Position numbers and translations under genes: made by a program
Source of the DNA: Branchiostoma floridae
Taxonomy: Eukaryota; Chordata; Leptocardii; Amphioxiformes; Branchiostomatidae
Length of the DNA: 64,000 bases
Direction of reading: 5' to 3'
NCBI RefSeq assembly: GCF_000003815.2
Contig: NC_049979.1
Location: 93,838 to 157,837, forward strand
Shown here: in pieces, positions 25,401 to 40,400 of the stretch
How the letters are laid out: every line of letters begins with the position of its first letter
How positions within the stretch are numbered: the first letter of the stretch is position 1
The notes under the pieces: generated by a model
What the model saw: only the letters and a program-made list of their open reading frames with translations
Database searches by the model: none
What the model was told of the DNA's origin: nothing

Positions 25401-28400
25401 NNNNNNNNNNNNNNNNNNNNNNNNNNNNNNNNNNNNNNNNNNNNNNNNNNNNNNNNNNNNNNNNNNNNNNNNNNNNNNNNNNNNNNNNNNNNNNNNNNNN
25501 NNNNNNNNNNNNNNNNNNNNNNNNNNNNNCTACTCTACTCACATTCACTCATGCTATCAGGGCCCACTCTACTACTACTCACATTCACTCATGCTGTCAG
25601 TGCCCACTCTACTACTACTCACATTCACTCATGGTGTCAGGGCCCACTCTACTCTACTCACATTCACTCATGCTGTCAGGGCCCACTCTACTCTACTCAC
25701 ATTCACTCATGCTATCAGTGCCCACTCTACTACTACTCACTTTCACTCATGCTATCAGTGCCCACTCTACTACTACTCACATTCACTCATGCTATCAGTG
25801 CCCACTCTACTCTACTCACATTCACTCATGCTATCAGTGCCCACTCTACTCTACTCACATTCACTCATGCTGTCAGTGCCCACTCTACTCTACTCACATT
25901 CACTCATGCTATCAGTCCCCACTCTACTACTACTCACATTCACTCATGCTGTCAGTGCCCACTCTACTACTACTCACATTCACTCATGCTATCAGTGCCC
26001 ACTCTACTCTACTCACATTCACTCATGCTATCAGTCCCCACTCTACTACTACTCACATTCACTCATGCTGTCAGTGCCCACTCTACTACTACTCACATTC
26101 ACTCATGCTGTCAGTGCCCACTCTACTACTACTCACATTCACTCATGGTGTCAGTGGCCACTCTACTCTACTCACATTCACTCAAGCTGTCAGTGCCCAC
26201 TCTACTCTACTCACATTCACTCATGCTATCAGTGCCCACTCTACTCTACTCACATTCACTCATGCTATCAGTGCCCACTCTACTCTACTCACATTCACTC
26301 ATGCTGTCAGTGCCCACTCTACTACTACTCACATTCACTCATGCTGTCAGTGCCCACTCTACTCTACTCACATTCACTCATGCTGTCAGTGCCCACTCTA
26401 CTCTACTCACATTCACTCATGCTATNNNNNNNNNNNNNNNNNNNNNNNNNNNNNNNNNNNNNNNNNNNNNNNNNNNNNNNNNNNNNNNNNNNNNNNNNNN
26501 NNNNNNNNNNNNNNNNNNNNNNNNNNNNNNNNNNNNNNNNNNNNNNNNNNNNNNNNNNNNNNNNNNNNNNNNNNNNNNNNNNNNNNNNNNNNNNNNNNNN
26601 NNNNNNNNNNNNNNNNNNNNNNNNNNNNNNNNNNNNNGTTTTGTGGTCACGCGGGTGCAGAAACTGCAGAATGTTCTCCCCGATCATGTGTGCCTGGGCA
26701 ACGTATGGTTGTAGTAAGGGTGAAAACTGGGCAATCACAATGTATGGTTGTAGTAAGGGTGAAAACTGGGCAATCACAACGTATGGTTGTAGTAAGGGTG
26801 AAAACTGGGCAATCACAACGTATGGTTGTAGTCAGGGTTAAAACTGGGCAATCACAACGTATGGTTGTAGTAAGGGTGAAAACTGGGCAATCACAACGTG
26901 TGGTTGTAGTAAGCCAGGTGAAAACTGGGCAATCACAACGTATGGTTGTAGTAAGGGTGAGAACTGGGCAATCACAACGTATGGTTGTAGTAAGGGTGAA
27001 AACTGGGCAATCACAACGTATGGTTGTAGTAAGGGTGTAAACTGGGCAATCACAACGTCTGGTTGTAGTCAGGGTGAGAACTGGGCAATCACAACGTATG
27101 GTTGTAGTAAGGGTGAGAACTGGGCAATCACAACGTATGGTTGTAGTAAGGGTGAAAACTGGGCAATCACAACGTATGGTTGTAGTCAGGGTGAAAACTG
27201 GGCAATCACAACGTATGGTTGTAGTAAGGGTGAAAACTGGGCAATCACAACGTATGGTTGTAGTAAGGGTGAAAACTGGGCAATCACAACGTATGGTTGT
27301 AGTAAGGGTGAAAACTGGGCAATCACAACGCGTGGTTGTAATAAGGGTGAAAACTGGGCAATCACAACGTATGGTTGTAGTCAGGGTGAAAACTGGGCAA
27401 TCACAACGTATGGTTGTAGTTAGGGTGAAAACTGGGCAATCACAACGTATGGTTGTAGTAAGGGTGAGAACTGGGCAATCACAACGTATGGTTGTAGTAA
27501 GGGTGAAAACTGGGCAATCACAACGCGTGGTTGTAATAAGGGTGAAAACTGGGCAATCACAACGCGTGGTTGTAATAAGGGTGAAAACTGGGCAATCACA
27601 ACCTGCTAATAATCTAGTATTAAATATCCACTGATCTTACCAGACTTTGTGGTGACTTATTTAACTATTTAACAGATAAATATTGTCTGAGTCATTTAAT
27701 TTGTTTCTCCAATTATGTTAGGAGTGAAACGTTTTGCCTATTCATTTACAGCCTGAGGTGTTGTTTTTTTTTGTTACATGTGAAGAGGAAGGCTATGGGA
27801 CTGGTGAGATGAACCTCTCAGGTCCTTTTTTTCTGCCTACTTCCTCTTACATAGATGTTGCCATGGCAACACAGCAGACCTTCAATCTAATAATACCAAC
27901 CATAGCTGCATGGTAATTATTCCACCCCCATCATGATGTCATAACCTTGGAAAGTAAAGAAGTAACGTTTACAAAACAGGAAATTAATAGCGGCTCTCCA
28001 CTGCCAAATATGTTAGGTTGGATTGAAAACAATTTCATCAATTCTATTTTAGGAGTTATTTGATAAATTTTGGAGGGTACTGAGCATTTCTGCTACAAAT
28101 AACTATTGTTCACCACTTGAATGGCAGAAATGATGTACCAGTGACAAAGACTAGTTCCTGCTCACAAACCTGCCTACCTGATTGAGGCCGAGGTGGCTGG
28201 TGACGTTCTCAGACACGTACATGATGTGGCCCTTCCGAGTGATGAAGATCAGGAAGGAGTTCAGCGCCTGGGAGAAAGCAGACAAAAATAGTTTTAGACA
28301 TTTGGACTTTATTTTAGACATAAATCCATAACTTATCTACTGCTAAGTGATGTCACCCTGTAAGGAGTGGTATAACACGAAAGTGAGTAATAATAAGTGA

Positions 28401-31400
28401 TGTATAAACCATTGCTCATAAGTAATTACAGAACCAAAAGGAACAACCTGATCATCATCCTGACATTGAAGCAGTCTCAGCTTCACTAAGACTACTCCAT
28501 TGATACAGCCTGGTAATTACATAGTATCACCAGCTACCGCAGCAAGTAAATACAATCATTGGCAATACTAATAATATTATATATAACAACAGAAATGACG
28601 GGTTTTCACATTATAGAAATAAACACAACATCACAACAGCATTTTGATTGAAAGGCTCCTGGATAAAAACAGGCAAAACAGGGTGGGGAGCTGTTTTATG
28701 TATAGTTAGATTAAGTTGCTTGGTAAATACATTTCTTGCTTATTTATTTGTTTATTTGTTTGTTCATGTGATATTAAAAACGATTAGGGCGATTAACTAG
28801 GAGGTGCGAATTTCCTGCCTCCCGTGGACGGCTAATAAACTGCACATGGCTTTTTAAAAATACAAAAGTGAAAACTTAACAGTTCGACGTTCTTTCGGCA
28901 TGTCTGACGCCTTTGCTCGGGCGGGGACACGTAGCGAGTGACATATGGGGGTTTCCCCATCTGAAGCCCGAGTTGTAAAATGCTTGCAGCTGACATGTGA
29001 ATTGCCTCTCACGGAGTTGTGAATTATTCCTAACGTGTGTGTTAATAAGGCCGATGAATGGCTAATCGTTTTTTAATATCACTTTGTAGCGCCTTTTCCA
29101 TGCAGGCTCTACATGGCCGGCAGTCAGAAAAGGCCAGCAATCAGCGACCCAGTACAAAAAGAAATGGCCAGCAAAAGTGCCAAAAAAGGCCATAGAGAGC
29201 TTGCTATGGAGGCTATATAACAATTACATCATCAATTACCAGTAGAACCATGACATCAAAGCTAGCTGCAGACTATTTTGACGGGTCCCCAGCAAATGAG
29301 TCCCAGCAGCGCTGATCACACACGCAGATGATATTGCAGCCTTGCAAATACCAAGATTGATTCTCCAGGACAGTAAAACTAGCCTGCAAATAACTGGTGC
29401 CACCACCCAGGAGCAGGCTTCATTACCAAGTACAGCAGTGCCTACAGAACAGGCTTCATTACCAAGTACAGCAGTGCCCTACAGAACAGGCTTCATTACC
29501 AAGTACGGCAGTGCCTACAGAACAGGCTTCATTACCAAGTACGGCAGTGCCCTACAGAACAGGCTTCATTACCAAGTACGGCAGTGCCCTACAGAACAGG
29601 CTTCATTACCAAGTACGGCAGTGCCCTACAGAACAGGCTTCATTACCAAGTACGGCAGTGCCCTACAGAACAGGCTTCATTACCAAGTACAGCAGTGCCC
29701 TAGTTATGAAGCCGAGTGGAACCAGGCTGCCCCTGCAGCAGCCATGATAAAAGATTCAGCAGGAGTGCATCAGTGCAGATAGGAAAACATGGCCCGCTCT
29801 CTGGGACATGATCAATGCCACTGGCTTGGAGACCAGAAGGATGCAATCAATCTTTGACATTCTGGTATTTTCATAACCTCTGGATACTCCCCAACAGTTG
29901 TCATACTCACAGGGGTTTAGAATGAATAGAAAAAATATGTTGTGTTTCCTGTTTGTTTCCCTACCTACCCTAGAAAAACCTGCTTACCCTAGACTTTTAG
30001 GGGGGATGGGGAGTGGAGTCACATAGCTTCCAGTTCAAATTTTTATTCAGCCTGCTTCCTAAAGTAAAAACACTGCTTGCCTTGAAGTTTGACATTCAAT
30101 TAAGTTTGTTCAACTGCAATTGTAATATGTGTTACTAGAGTTTTAGCCAGCCTAAAAAATTACAAGAAAAAACAAAAGATAAACCCTATAGTACCTACCG
30201 GGCATGACCCTAGTTTTATCAGGACTGAAACAGGAAACAACATTTTTTCCTAGGCCTTTAATTCTGCAACCCCCAAGCCAGGAATATTCCAAGCTATGTA
30301 ATAAATTAGGCCAATATAATCATACCATTTACTGTTGTATTTATTGACTGGAAAGATGACATAAAAGCAATAAACCATAAAGTGAACATACATTTTTGGC
30401 AGTGATATCAGGCCTATTTGTCCATGACTTTTATTTATCAATATTTCAGAAAAGGGTCGAGAAGTAGAAGTAACCAAAACATTTTCAAAGATCTTCAAAT
30501 AGGCTACCCTACTGATTCTCTTCAGGTTAATGTGGTTGTTTTTGAAATGACGATACACAGCTGACTAAGGTGTCTGAACAAGAAAGAAGACACTGTACTA
30601 ATTACATAAAATGTAAACACTAACGGGAGGGGGCCATACTTCGACAGCCGTTCTAGGTGGATGCGCATGGCTTTTGTCATTGTACATTTTACAGTGAACT
30701 CATCAAAAACAAGTTAAGATCTTGTACACATCCATAGAACTGTAATTAAAGCTTTACAGATATATATTTTATTTAACGGTAGCGTTCCGCACTGTACTTT
30801 GACAGCGCACGAAACTTACGGCAGGTTTTCGGCTTGCGTCCTAGCAGAACGTTCCAACACAAAAAAGGGGTCCAAACTCCGACATAGTAACAGCCAGACA
30901 ATCGCCGTGCATTTTTAAACATCTTATGCAAATAGAGTAGCACTAAAAGTTTTCATTACTATTTATTTATACCAAATATGGGTCATATTTTGTATAACGC
31001 GACTTATTCAAATACGGTGCGTTAAAACGTTTACCTCTCATGGTGAGACCAACTTGCCGCAAAACGGCAGCGCAGTGTTTACGTCGGACTGTGATAGCAT
31101 AGTTTATTTTTCGCTTTTCGGCTTCCTTGATTGCATTTTCATCCTGTCTTCTGGCAGCAGCAATGGCTACATGATTTTTTAGTCGGTAGGGATCAATTTT
31201 TCTTGAATGTTTGTCCGCTCTACGGACGGGTTGACTAAGTTCATCGTGTTGAGCATCGCTCGCCCGCTGGTGTGCGTGATAGTAAAATGGCGGGGCCCCG
31301 ACTGGGTGAACATTGTGGCATCATTTAGCTCCGTTTATCCAACCCACTTAAAGGCAAGACAGAACACAGGTATTATTTTTCGGAAGTCTAATAAACATCA

Positions 31401-34400
31401 TTTCTATGTGTGGTGGTATTTTTTCACATGTCGTATTTTACGAAGAATAATTCAAGAGTTTCCCGGACCATGGTCTCCATACGTTCGCTCGTCAACTTGC
31501 ACGGAAGGCGTCAAACTTGTGCAAGTTTTTCAATCGTTATCTGTGGGGCTTACTAACTTCAACACATACCCCGACTTTGTAGTTATTTACAACAAGGTTT
31601 AGGCTACAGTTAGTTGTACTTCTTACGTGCAGGCATCTATGCATTTCTCCGCAACAATGATTTTTAAAACCTGTCGAAGTTTGGACCCCCTGTCGAAGTA
31701 TGGCCCCCTCCCGTTAAGCATATAATTTTTATATATGCATGGAGATCACAGCAAATTTAAAGCAAACTCCAAAATCTGAGGAGCAGGTCTGACCAAATAT
31801 GGGTCTTGACTGTAAACTTCCAACAAGCAATCAGTTTGAGGTAGTCTTTTGGAACACATTTCATGTTCAACCGTTACAGGTTTAGGCACCAGGAGATTCA
31901 AGGTCAAGATTCAAGGTCAAGTGTGTAGCAAATGTATTATCTTGACAGGGATCAACGAGCCTATGGGTAATACCAGGTCATTGACATCAAGGCAGCGTTC
32001 TAGCCGTATTGATTTTTTTTCCCGTTCCCTGGGGGGTCCAAAGGCATACTTCCCCCGAAATTGTTTAAATGTAGACCCTCTGAAATGCTATTTCCTGGAT
32101 TTTGAGAGGCAAATTCTGCTGGTAGACTCTGCTTGTTTCAATGGCAATTCTTTTATAAATACATGCCAATATTTGTCAAGCCTAAAGGACGGAATGGGTT
32201 GACTTTTGTCTGTACCCAGCAGTAAAATTTCGTTAAAGGATGGAAAGCCGGCCGCTGACCCTGCATCAGGGGATGGAAAAGCAGCCCGAACTTCTTTTGT
32301 GCTGTACCACTGCAGCATAGTGCAGGAACCCTGCAGCATATTCATCAGCACTCTATAAACCATCACTGCATTTCATTTCATTTATCTGATTTTACCATGA
32401 TGGTAAAAATCACTCAGCCTGATTTTCAAACAACATAATTGGAAATTTACACACATAACTTAGGAAAAAGGTTTTTCTGTCTCTTATGAAGTCATGATTT
32501 CAGTGATACAGACGGTCACAATGCATGAAAGTTGATCAGGCAGTATGCGAGCTCTAAAAAAAATCATGATTCCAGATTGATTTTGTCCTGAAAATGTAGC
32601 CAGTGCTTCTTAAAACTGAGGCAGTTCCATGCAAGCTTCCCTCCGTACGCTGGCAATCTCCTTCGTATCTCGCCTGCCCTGTACATAGTCGGCTTGCTTC
32701 CTAGGACCTGCCTGCATGTGTTAGGGGAGATTGTACATATATGAGGCTGGGCGTGTTGAAACAAGTGTCAGTTTATCCCCCTGGTTTTTCATCTCCGGAT
32801 TTGTGCTACTCTGCCACCTTCGTCTTGCTGACTTGTCTTTTTATTCTATACACAATAGCCTGGATATCAGACCCCAGCCCGATCTCAAAAATATCTACCC
32901 CTACACAACGGACATTTTTGAGATCTCCAGGAACAGGAGTTAGGCTGGTATTCAGGACATCTGTCCTAGTATGCCTAATATAGTCCAGGTGTCCAGTCAG
33001 CACAGGCAGATCATTGGCCGCAAATCGGACAATGTGCGCCCGTCAGTCGTGCAAGTTTCGCCCATTTGTTTGCAAATGTTGATTACAACTAGAGTAAGTA
33101 ATTCTAGCACTGTGGGCCCTGTGGTAGCATGTGAGCTGGCTGTATCCCACAATTTCTTTACTATGATCACCTCTATTTAAACCAAGCATACAATGATCGA
33201 TTTTTAAAAATTCAACATTGAAATTAATTGGATTATGCCCTTTTTGTGAGGATTGTTTTGTCTGAACTCGTCATTGGGTGAAAGGTGGCGCTATGTTATG
33301 GGAGGTTCATTATCATAGACATACTCCAAGGCGACCACCGAAGCCTAGCTCAATGTGACAGATCAGGCAAGAATATGCACGACCCTTCGTCAATCTTAAT
33401 GTCACAATGAAGAAGAAATATGGTCAAAGTACGTAGACAGTCAAAAGTGTTCAAGCAAATGCACTGTACTGCGGTCATTTTGAAACAAGAGGCAAAATGG
33501 TACTGAGCCAAAATGTTCTTCCATTCATATCTCAGTGAAAGGGCTGCCCAGTGGTGCTCACTATGTCAGGTACTCCCACGCCAATTGCTATTTCCCGGGC
33601 ATTTCCATAATCTCTCCCATTACACATAACTGCCTGTAACCTGTCTTAACCTCAAATAACATTATATAGTCAAACGGTTGCCATTGGCATAGGAAGTGTT
33701 GCTGCATGGGTGAATGACCCTGTCTCAAATGGCTGAAAATCGTACAAGAGGCCAAACATATGCGGTTTTGTATAAGATAGGTTATGTTAGGGGTCATTAA
33801 TATTATTCATAAGAAGCTCAATTTTCCTTAAGCTATAGTTCAGACTGAACAATAAAGGTACCCAGACATATGGCATTTCAACCTGACGATACTTATGTAT
33901 ACAGGGACTGCTAACAAATCAATACTAGAACAAAGGTACAAAATGTGCAGAAAATGCACAAATTGATCAGTTTATCATTCTGTTCTTTTCTAATGCTTTA
34001 TCCTCAAAACAAACGCAGACAGCAAAAGCTTTTAGTATGACTTCAATCTGTCTATGACGGGGTTCTGATAAGACAAAAAGCCAAAAAGCTTTGAAAGGGA
34101 AAAAAATGGCGTACTTGGCCATATTTAGCTGTGGATCAGGACTTGGCCATGTTTAGCTGTGGATCAGGACTTGGCCATGTTTAGCTATGGATCAGCACTT
34201 GGCCATGTTTAGCTGTGGATCAGGACTTGGCCATGTTTAGCTATGGATCAGGACTTGGCCATGTTAAGCTGTGGATCAGGACTTGGCCATGTTTAGCTGT
34301 GGATCAGGACTTGGCCATGTTTAGCTATGGATCAGGACTTGGCCATGTTTAGCTGTGGATCAGCACTTGGCCATGTTTAGCTATGGATCAGCACTTGGCC

Positions 34401-37400
34401 ATGTTTAGCTGTGGATCAGGACTTGGCCATGTTAAGCTGTGGATCAGGACTTGGCCATGTTAAGCTGTGGATCAGGACTTGGCCATGTTTAGCTGTGGAT
34501 CAGGACTTGGCCATGTTAAGCTGTGGATCAGGACTTGGCCATGTTTAGCTATGGATCAGGACTTGGCCATGTTTAGCTGTGGATCAGGACTTGGCCATGT
34601 TTAGCTGTGGATCAGGACTTGGCCATGTTTAGCTGTGGATCAGGACTTGGCCATGTTTAGCTGTGGATCAGGACTTGGCCATGTTTAGCTGTGGATCAGG
34701 ACTTGGCCATGTTTAGCTGTGGATCAGGACTTGGCCATGTTTAGCTGTGGATCAGGACTTGGCCATGTTTAGCTGTGGATCAGGACTTGGCCATGTTTAG
34801 CTGTGGATCAGGACTTGGCCATGTTTAGCTATGGATCAGCACTTGGCCATGTTTAGCTGTGGATCAGGACTTGGCCATGTTTAGCTATGGATCAGGACTT
34901 GGCCATGTTAAGCTGTGGATCAGGACTTGGCCATGTTTAGCTGTGGATCAGGACTTGGCCATGTTTAGCTATGGATCAGGACTTGGCCATGTTTAGCTGT
35001 GGATCAGCACTTGGCCATGTTTAGCTATGGATCAGCACTTGGCCATGTTTAGCTGTGGATCAGGACTTGGCCATGTTAAGCTGTGGATCAGGACTTGGCC
35101 ATGTTAAGCTGTGGATCAGGACTTGGCCATGTTTAGCTGTGGATCAGGACTTGGCCATGTTAAGCTGTGGATCAGGACTTGGCCATGTTTAGCTATGGAT
35201 CAGGACTTGGCCATGTTTAGCTGTGGATCAGGACTTGGCCATGTTTAGCTGTGGATCAGCACTTGGCCATGTTTAGCTGTGGATCAGCACTTGGCCATGT
35301 TTAGCTGTGGATCAGGACTTGGCCATGTTTAGCTGTGGACCAGGACTTGGCCATGTTTAGCTGTGGACCAGGACTTGGCCATGTTTAGCTGTGGATCAGG
35401 ACTTGGCCATGTTTAGCTGTGGATCAGGACTTGGCCATGTTTAGCTGTGGACCTAGAATATGGTATACATTCAAATTGGCAGAGACTTGGATTACTCAAT
35501 TACTTTATCATTAAAGTCATGACTGAGTAGATCAAAAAAGGAGTTGATATTTTCGGCTCCTCTCCCCTCCCCATGGACCAGTACAGGCCCCCGGGGCTGA
35601 CCTTTATTAGCAGCCTGCAGCTTTCAGCACTCCTCCTATTTACTCTGGCCTGACCCACTTCTGGGAACCTGACAATATTTCCAGTAAACCATCATATTCA
35701 AGCTCTACTGGAACTGATGTGACAATATTTCCATTAAACTATCATGCTCAAGCTCTACTTATAGTCAAGCAAAATCAGCTTTCCACACCTAATGGAATGA
35801 TGCATTTTCTATTACTTTTCAGCAACACAATTGCAAGTCCACATGTAAGACTGAGGCTATACTAAGTAACATGTACTGGATGGAGATATTTCATATCATT
35901 AGGACAGCTACACCACCTTAATATGACTGGAAAAGATTATGCTCACTACAATATCCAAAGTACTGTAAATGCAGAAACTTTTGCGGTGGTTTTATGTTCG
36001 CGGTTTATGTGGTGGCCACTTCTCCGCAAACTTAAAACCACCACGAACATTTCCCATATGTCTTCTGTTCCTTCTCAATACTTGTATGTAATGCCACAGC
36101 AGAAAATTGGTAGAGATATACAATGTAACCATAACAAAATGTACATTTTTACACATTTTGGGCTCAATCAATGTTTTACTGTATCTGTGCCAAATACCAC
36201 ATTTCACATGAGTGAACATTTTCTTCCATATCTGATGTGATGACAAAAACAGGTGGACTATTCCATTATTTGTGTGAAGGGGGACAAAAGGTCATTAGAA
36301 ACCTTATATTGATATTATATTTGAAAAGGTCAAATTTGACAGGTGTAACTGAAGATGGCTTTAAAAAGGTCATTTTTTAGAAGAGTACCTGAAGTGTAGG
36401 AAACACACCTTAAGATGAGTATTTCTGAAAAGGGTTACTTCTGTGGGGCACCTCATGGGGGATACCAGTACATTCTGTGGGGCACCTCATGGGGGATACC
36501 AGTATATTCAGGGTGCCCAAGTATGCATACACTAGTCATTAATTTTTCATAATGTTGCCAACTTAACTATTGAAAAAAACATACAAACTATGCTGAATTA
36601 CACTGTCTTGCAGCCATGTGATCAAGTATATGGGATGCTACAATATATATAGCACATATACCTGGACAGTAAGAGTTTGTGCCACAGTCTAAATGCTTCA
36701 CTGCTGGGTACAGGCTTCCCGTTAAAGTCTCCATCTATTTACGTTACAATCTCCACCTACAATCAGGCAATCTCTCTGTTATAATGACTCAAAATTTCAA
36801 ACTGAATTTCATGAATACCACCTTTCTACGCGGTCTACTGAATGTCATATGGTTTAAACACCCATCTTAATGGCAGGACGCACTGATAAAAGGTAACATT
36901 TCATCTAATCAAAGGCCACAGTGTTACGACAAAATGAGTTATTTCTGGGGAGGACTCATTGCTTCCACTCCTGGGGTGGCGTTTCGCTGAAGTGTGCATT
37001 TAAGTAAGTGGTAATGAAAAATCAATCCCTGTCGCCCAGCTGGAGTAAGGATACAGAAACCTGCTTCCAGCTGGTCATGAGGCTTCAGATAATTACTATT
37101 ACCCAAACACTGCATGGAGTTTCTTCCTGTACATAAACTAGACAGTGGCACTTGTTCAGGTAGGATCCAGAATGGCATGTGAATAATATCATTCCTATTT
37201 TATGTGTACTGTTACTACAGTAGGAATACTCTGAAAGAGATGCTGTAACACAGCACTGCTTATGTTTGAACAAATACTTGGCAGAATCAATAGCCGTCTG
37301 GTGAAATTGTCTTGAGTAAGAAATACAAAATGTACTAACTTTAAAGGTAATCAACAAGAGACAACTTTAGGTACCAAGACAGAAACACAAGAACAAACTT

Positions 37401-40400
37401 AAATCAATGAACAAACTTAAATTATGCATTCAATAATCTTGTCTTGTTGTACACCTCGGCTAACACAGTAGGAAGTAAAAACCAGGTGGCCTGTACACCT
37501 CCGCTAACACAGTAGGAAGTAAAAACCAGGTGGCCTGTACACCTCGGCTAACACAGTAGGAAGTTAAACTCACCTCCAACATGAGGTCCCCTTCTTGGAT
37601 GTCCTCCAGCGTAGCAATAGCATCTGTGAGCAACATAGAACGACTCATTAAGGTCTCATTCATGAGTTTTTCTTGCCATACACTTCTAATATGCTATAAT
37701 ACGTGTTTTACATGGGTGCACTTATAATAAAGCTACAGGAAATGTCAGCACTTTAGTCATTCTATGTTGCGCACATTTACCCTATATCGAGGGAAAAAAT
37801 TGGTAATGAAAAATAAACATATGTTCTTTGTTTATAGCAATTACAACCTACACTTAGTCACCTGCAAGAGGTACTTTTTCGCTGCTAGTGTACAACAGCG
37901 CCACTCAGAACCCAGGACTGTGTGCCTCCAACCTAAAGCACGGCTGCCAAACTTTACCTGCTACTTTCTTCAGCTACAACAGACTTTCACCAATCTATCG
38001 TCTGAGATCAGTTCTGCTGGCTAAGAGGGAATTTCTCACAGCTAAAAACACGTGTTCATGCAGCCGTTTATTTTTTGGCTCTGATCTCTTAGAATACACA
38101 CTCGAAGTAATATATGAATGAGACCTTAAACAACACATGTGGACATGTTGACACTGCAGGCTTTCAATAATATCCACTTCCTGTTCATCCATGTAATATC
38201 CTGTTCATCCATGTAATATCCTGTTCATCCATGTAATATCCTGTTCATCCCTGTAATATCCTGTTCATACTTCGGAATAATGAATATGTTCTAAATTCAA
38301 AACAAAGGTCATAGCTATTACAGTAGCTTAATTGCACACCCATTTGTCAGCAAATTTTATGCAGTTATCCGCATGGTGCAATAATGCAAAAATCATCTAG
38401 CTGGACCACCCTGCTTTGGGATTTGGGGATTCCGCTGGATCACTATATAGTAACCAAGTACAATCTTACTCTGATAGGCTGGATCACTGTATAGTAACCA
38501 AGTACAATCTTACTCTGATAGGCTGGATCACTGTATAGTAACCAAGTACAATCTTACTCTGATAGGCTGGATCACTATATAGTAACCAAGTACAATCTTA
38601 CTCTGATAGGCTGGATCACTGTCCCGATAGGCTCCCAGCTCCTCCACAAACGGTTTCTGTCCTGCAGTTACAAAAGAAAAGTAGAAACAAAACTGATTAG
38701 CCTTTGCCGTTACAGTTCATCTAAGCCACTATAAATACATATACATACACCCATATCAGTTCATCTAAGCCACTATAAATACATATACATACACCCATAT
38801 CAGTTCATCTAAGCCACTATAAAATTTAAAAAAAAAAAATTAATACATAATACATTCACCCATATCAGAGAATGTGTCTCACAATAAAGCTCTGTTAATA
38901 CTAATAGGAAGAAAATTTTTCTAGAAATTCATTCATACCATTCCCCAAATGAAACTTTTCATCCTAAGTATCTCCTATCATAGTTTGCCATGTCCCTACT
39001 ACATGTCTCTATGTGCAGACTATACGTACCTTCCCTACTACCTGTACCTGTATGAAGACTATACGTACCTTCCCGTGTACATGTCCCTGTGTGCAGACTA
39101 TACGTACCTTCCCGTGTACATGTACCTGTGTGCAGACTATACGTACCTTCCCGTGTACCCGTACCTGTATGAAGACTAACGTACCTTCCCATGTACATGT
39201 CTGTGTGCAGACTATACGTACCTTCCCGTGTACATGTCCCTGTGTGCAGACTATACGTACCTTCCCGTGTACATGTCTGTGTGTGCAGACTATACGTACC
39301 TTCTCGTGTACCTGTCTGTGTGTGCAGACTATACGTACCTTCCCGTGTACCTGTCTGTGTGCAGACTACACGTACCTTCCCGTGTACATGTCTGTGTGTG
39401 CAGACTATACGTACCTTCTCGTGTACATGTCCCTGTGTGCAGACTATACGTACCTTCCCGTGTACATGTCCCTGTGTGCAGACTATACGTACCTTCCCGT
39501 GTACATGTACCTGTGTGCAGACTATACGTACCTTCCCGTGTACCCGTACCTGTATGAAGACTAACGTACCTTCCCATGTACATGTCTGTGTGTGCAGACT
39601 ATACGTACCTTCTCGTGTACCTGTCTGTGTGTGCAGACTATACGTACCTTCCCGTGTACCTGTCTGTGTGCAGACTACACGTACCTTCCCGTGTACATGT
39701 CTGTGTGTGCAGACTATAGTTAACGTACCTTCCCGTCTACCTGTACCTGTATGAAGACTATACGTACCTTCCCGTGTACCTGTACCTGTACCTGTATGAA
39801 GACTACACGTACCTTCCCGTGTACCTGTACCTGTACCTGTATGAAGACTACACGTACCTTCCCGTGTACCTGTACCTGTATGAAGACTATGCGTACCTGT
39901 ACCTGTACCTGTACCTGTATGAAGACTATACGTACCTTCCCGTGTACCTGTACCTGTACCTGTATGAAGACTATGCGTACCTGTACCTGTACCTGTACCT
40001 GTATGAAGACTATACGTACCTTCCCGTGTACCTGTACCTGTACCTGTATGAAGACTACACGTACCTTCCCGTGTACCTGTACCTGTATGAAGACTACCGT
40101 ACCTTCCCGTGTACCTGTACCTGTATGAAGGCTAACGTACCTTCCCGTGTACCTGTACCTGTACCTGTACCTGTATGCAGACTAACGTACCTTCACGTGT
40201 ACCTGTACCTGTGTGCAGACTAACGTACCTTCCCCTGTACCTGTACCTGTATGAAGGCTAACGTACCTTCCCGTGTACCTGTACCTGTATGAAGACTAAC
40301 GTACCTTCCCGTGTACCTGTACCTGTATGAAGACTGGTAGCCAGCCGGAGCACCGAGGCCTTGTCCAGGTGCTACATGTACCTGTACCTGTACCTGTACC

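Noticed and set aside
24416-27040. Open reading frames of 650-870 codons across the intron 6 minisatellite
   Set aside because: They run through N gaps and a stop-free tandem repeat, in several frames at once, and overlap the intron and exon 6 on the opposite strand.
39013-40223. Cys/Thr- and Tyr/Leu-rich frames in the exon 2 donor repeat
   Set aside because: Products of the ACGTACCTTCCCGTGTACCT array in different frames.
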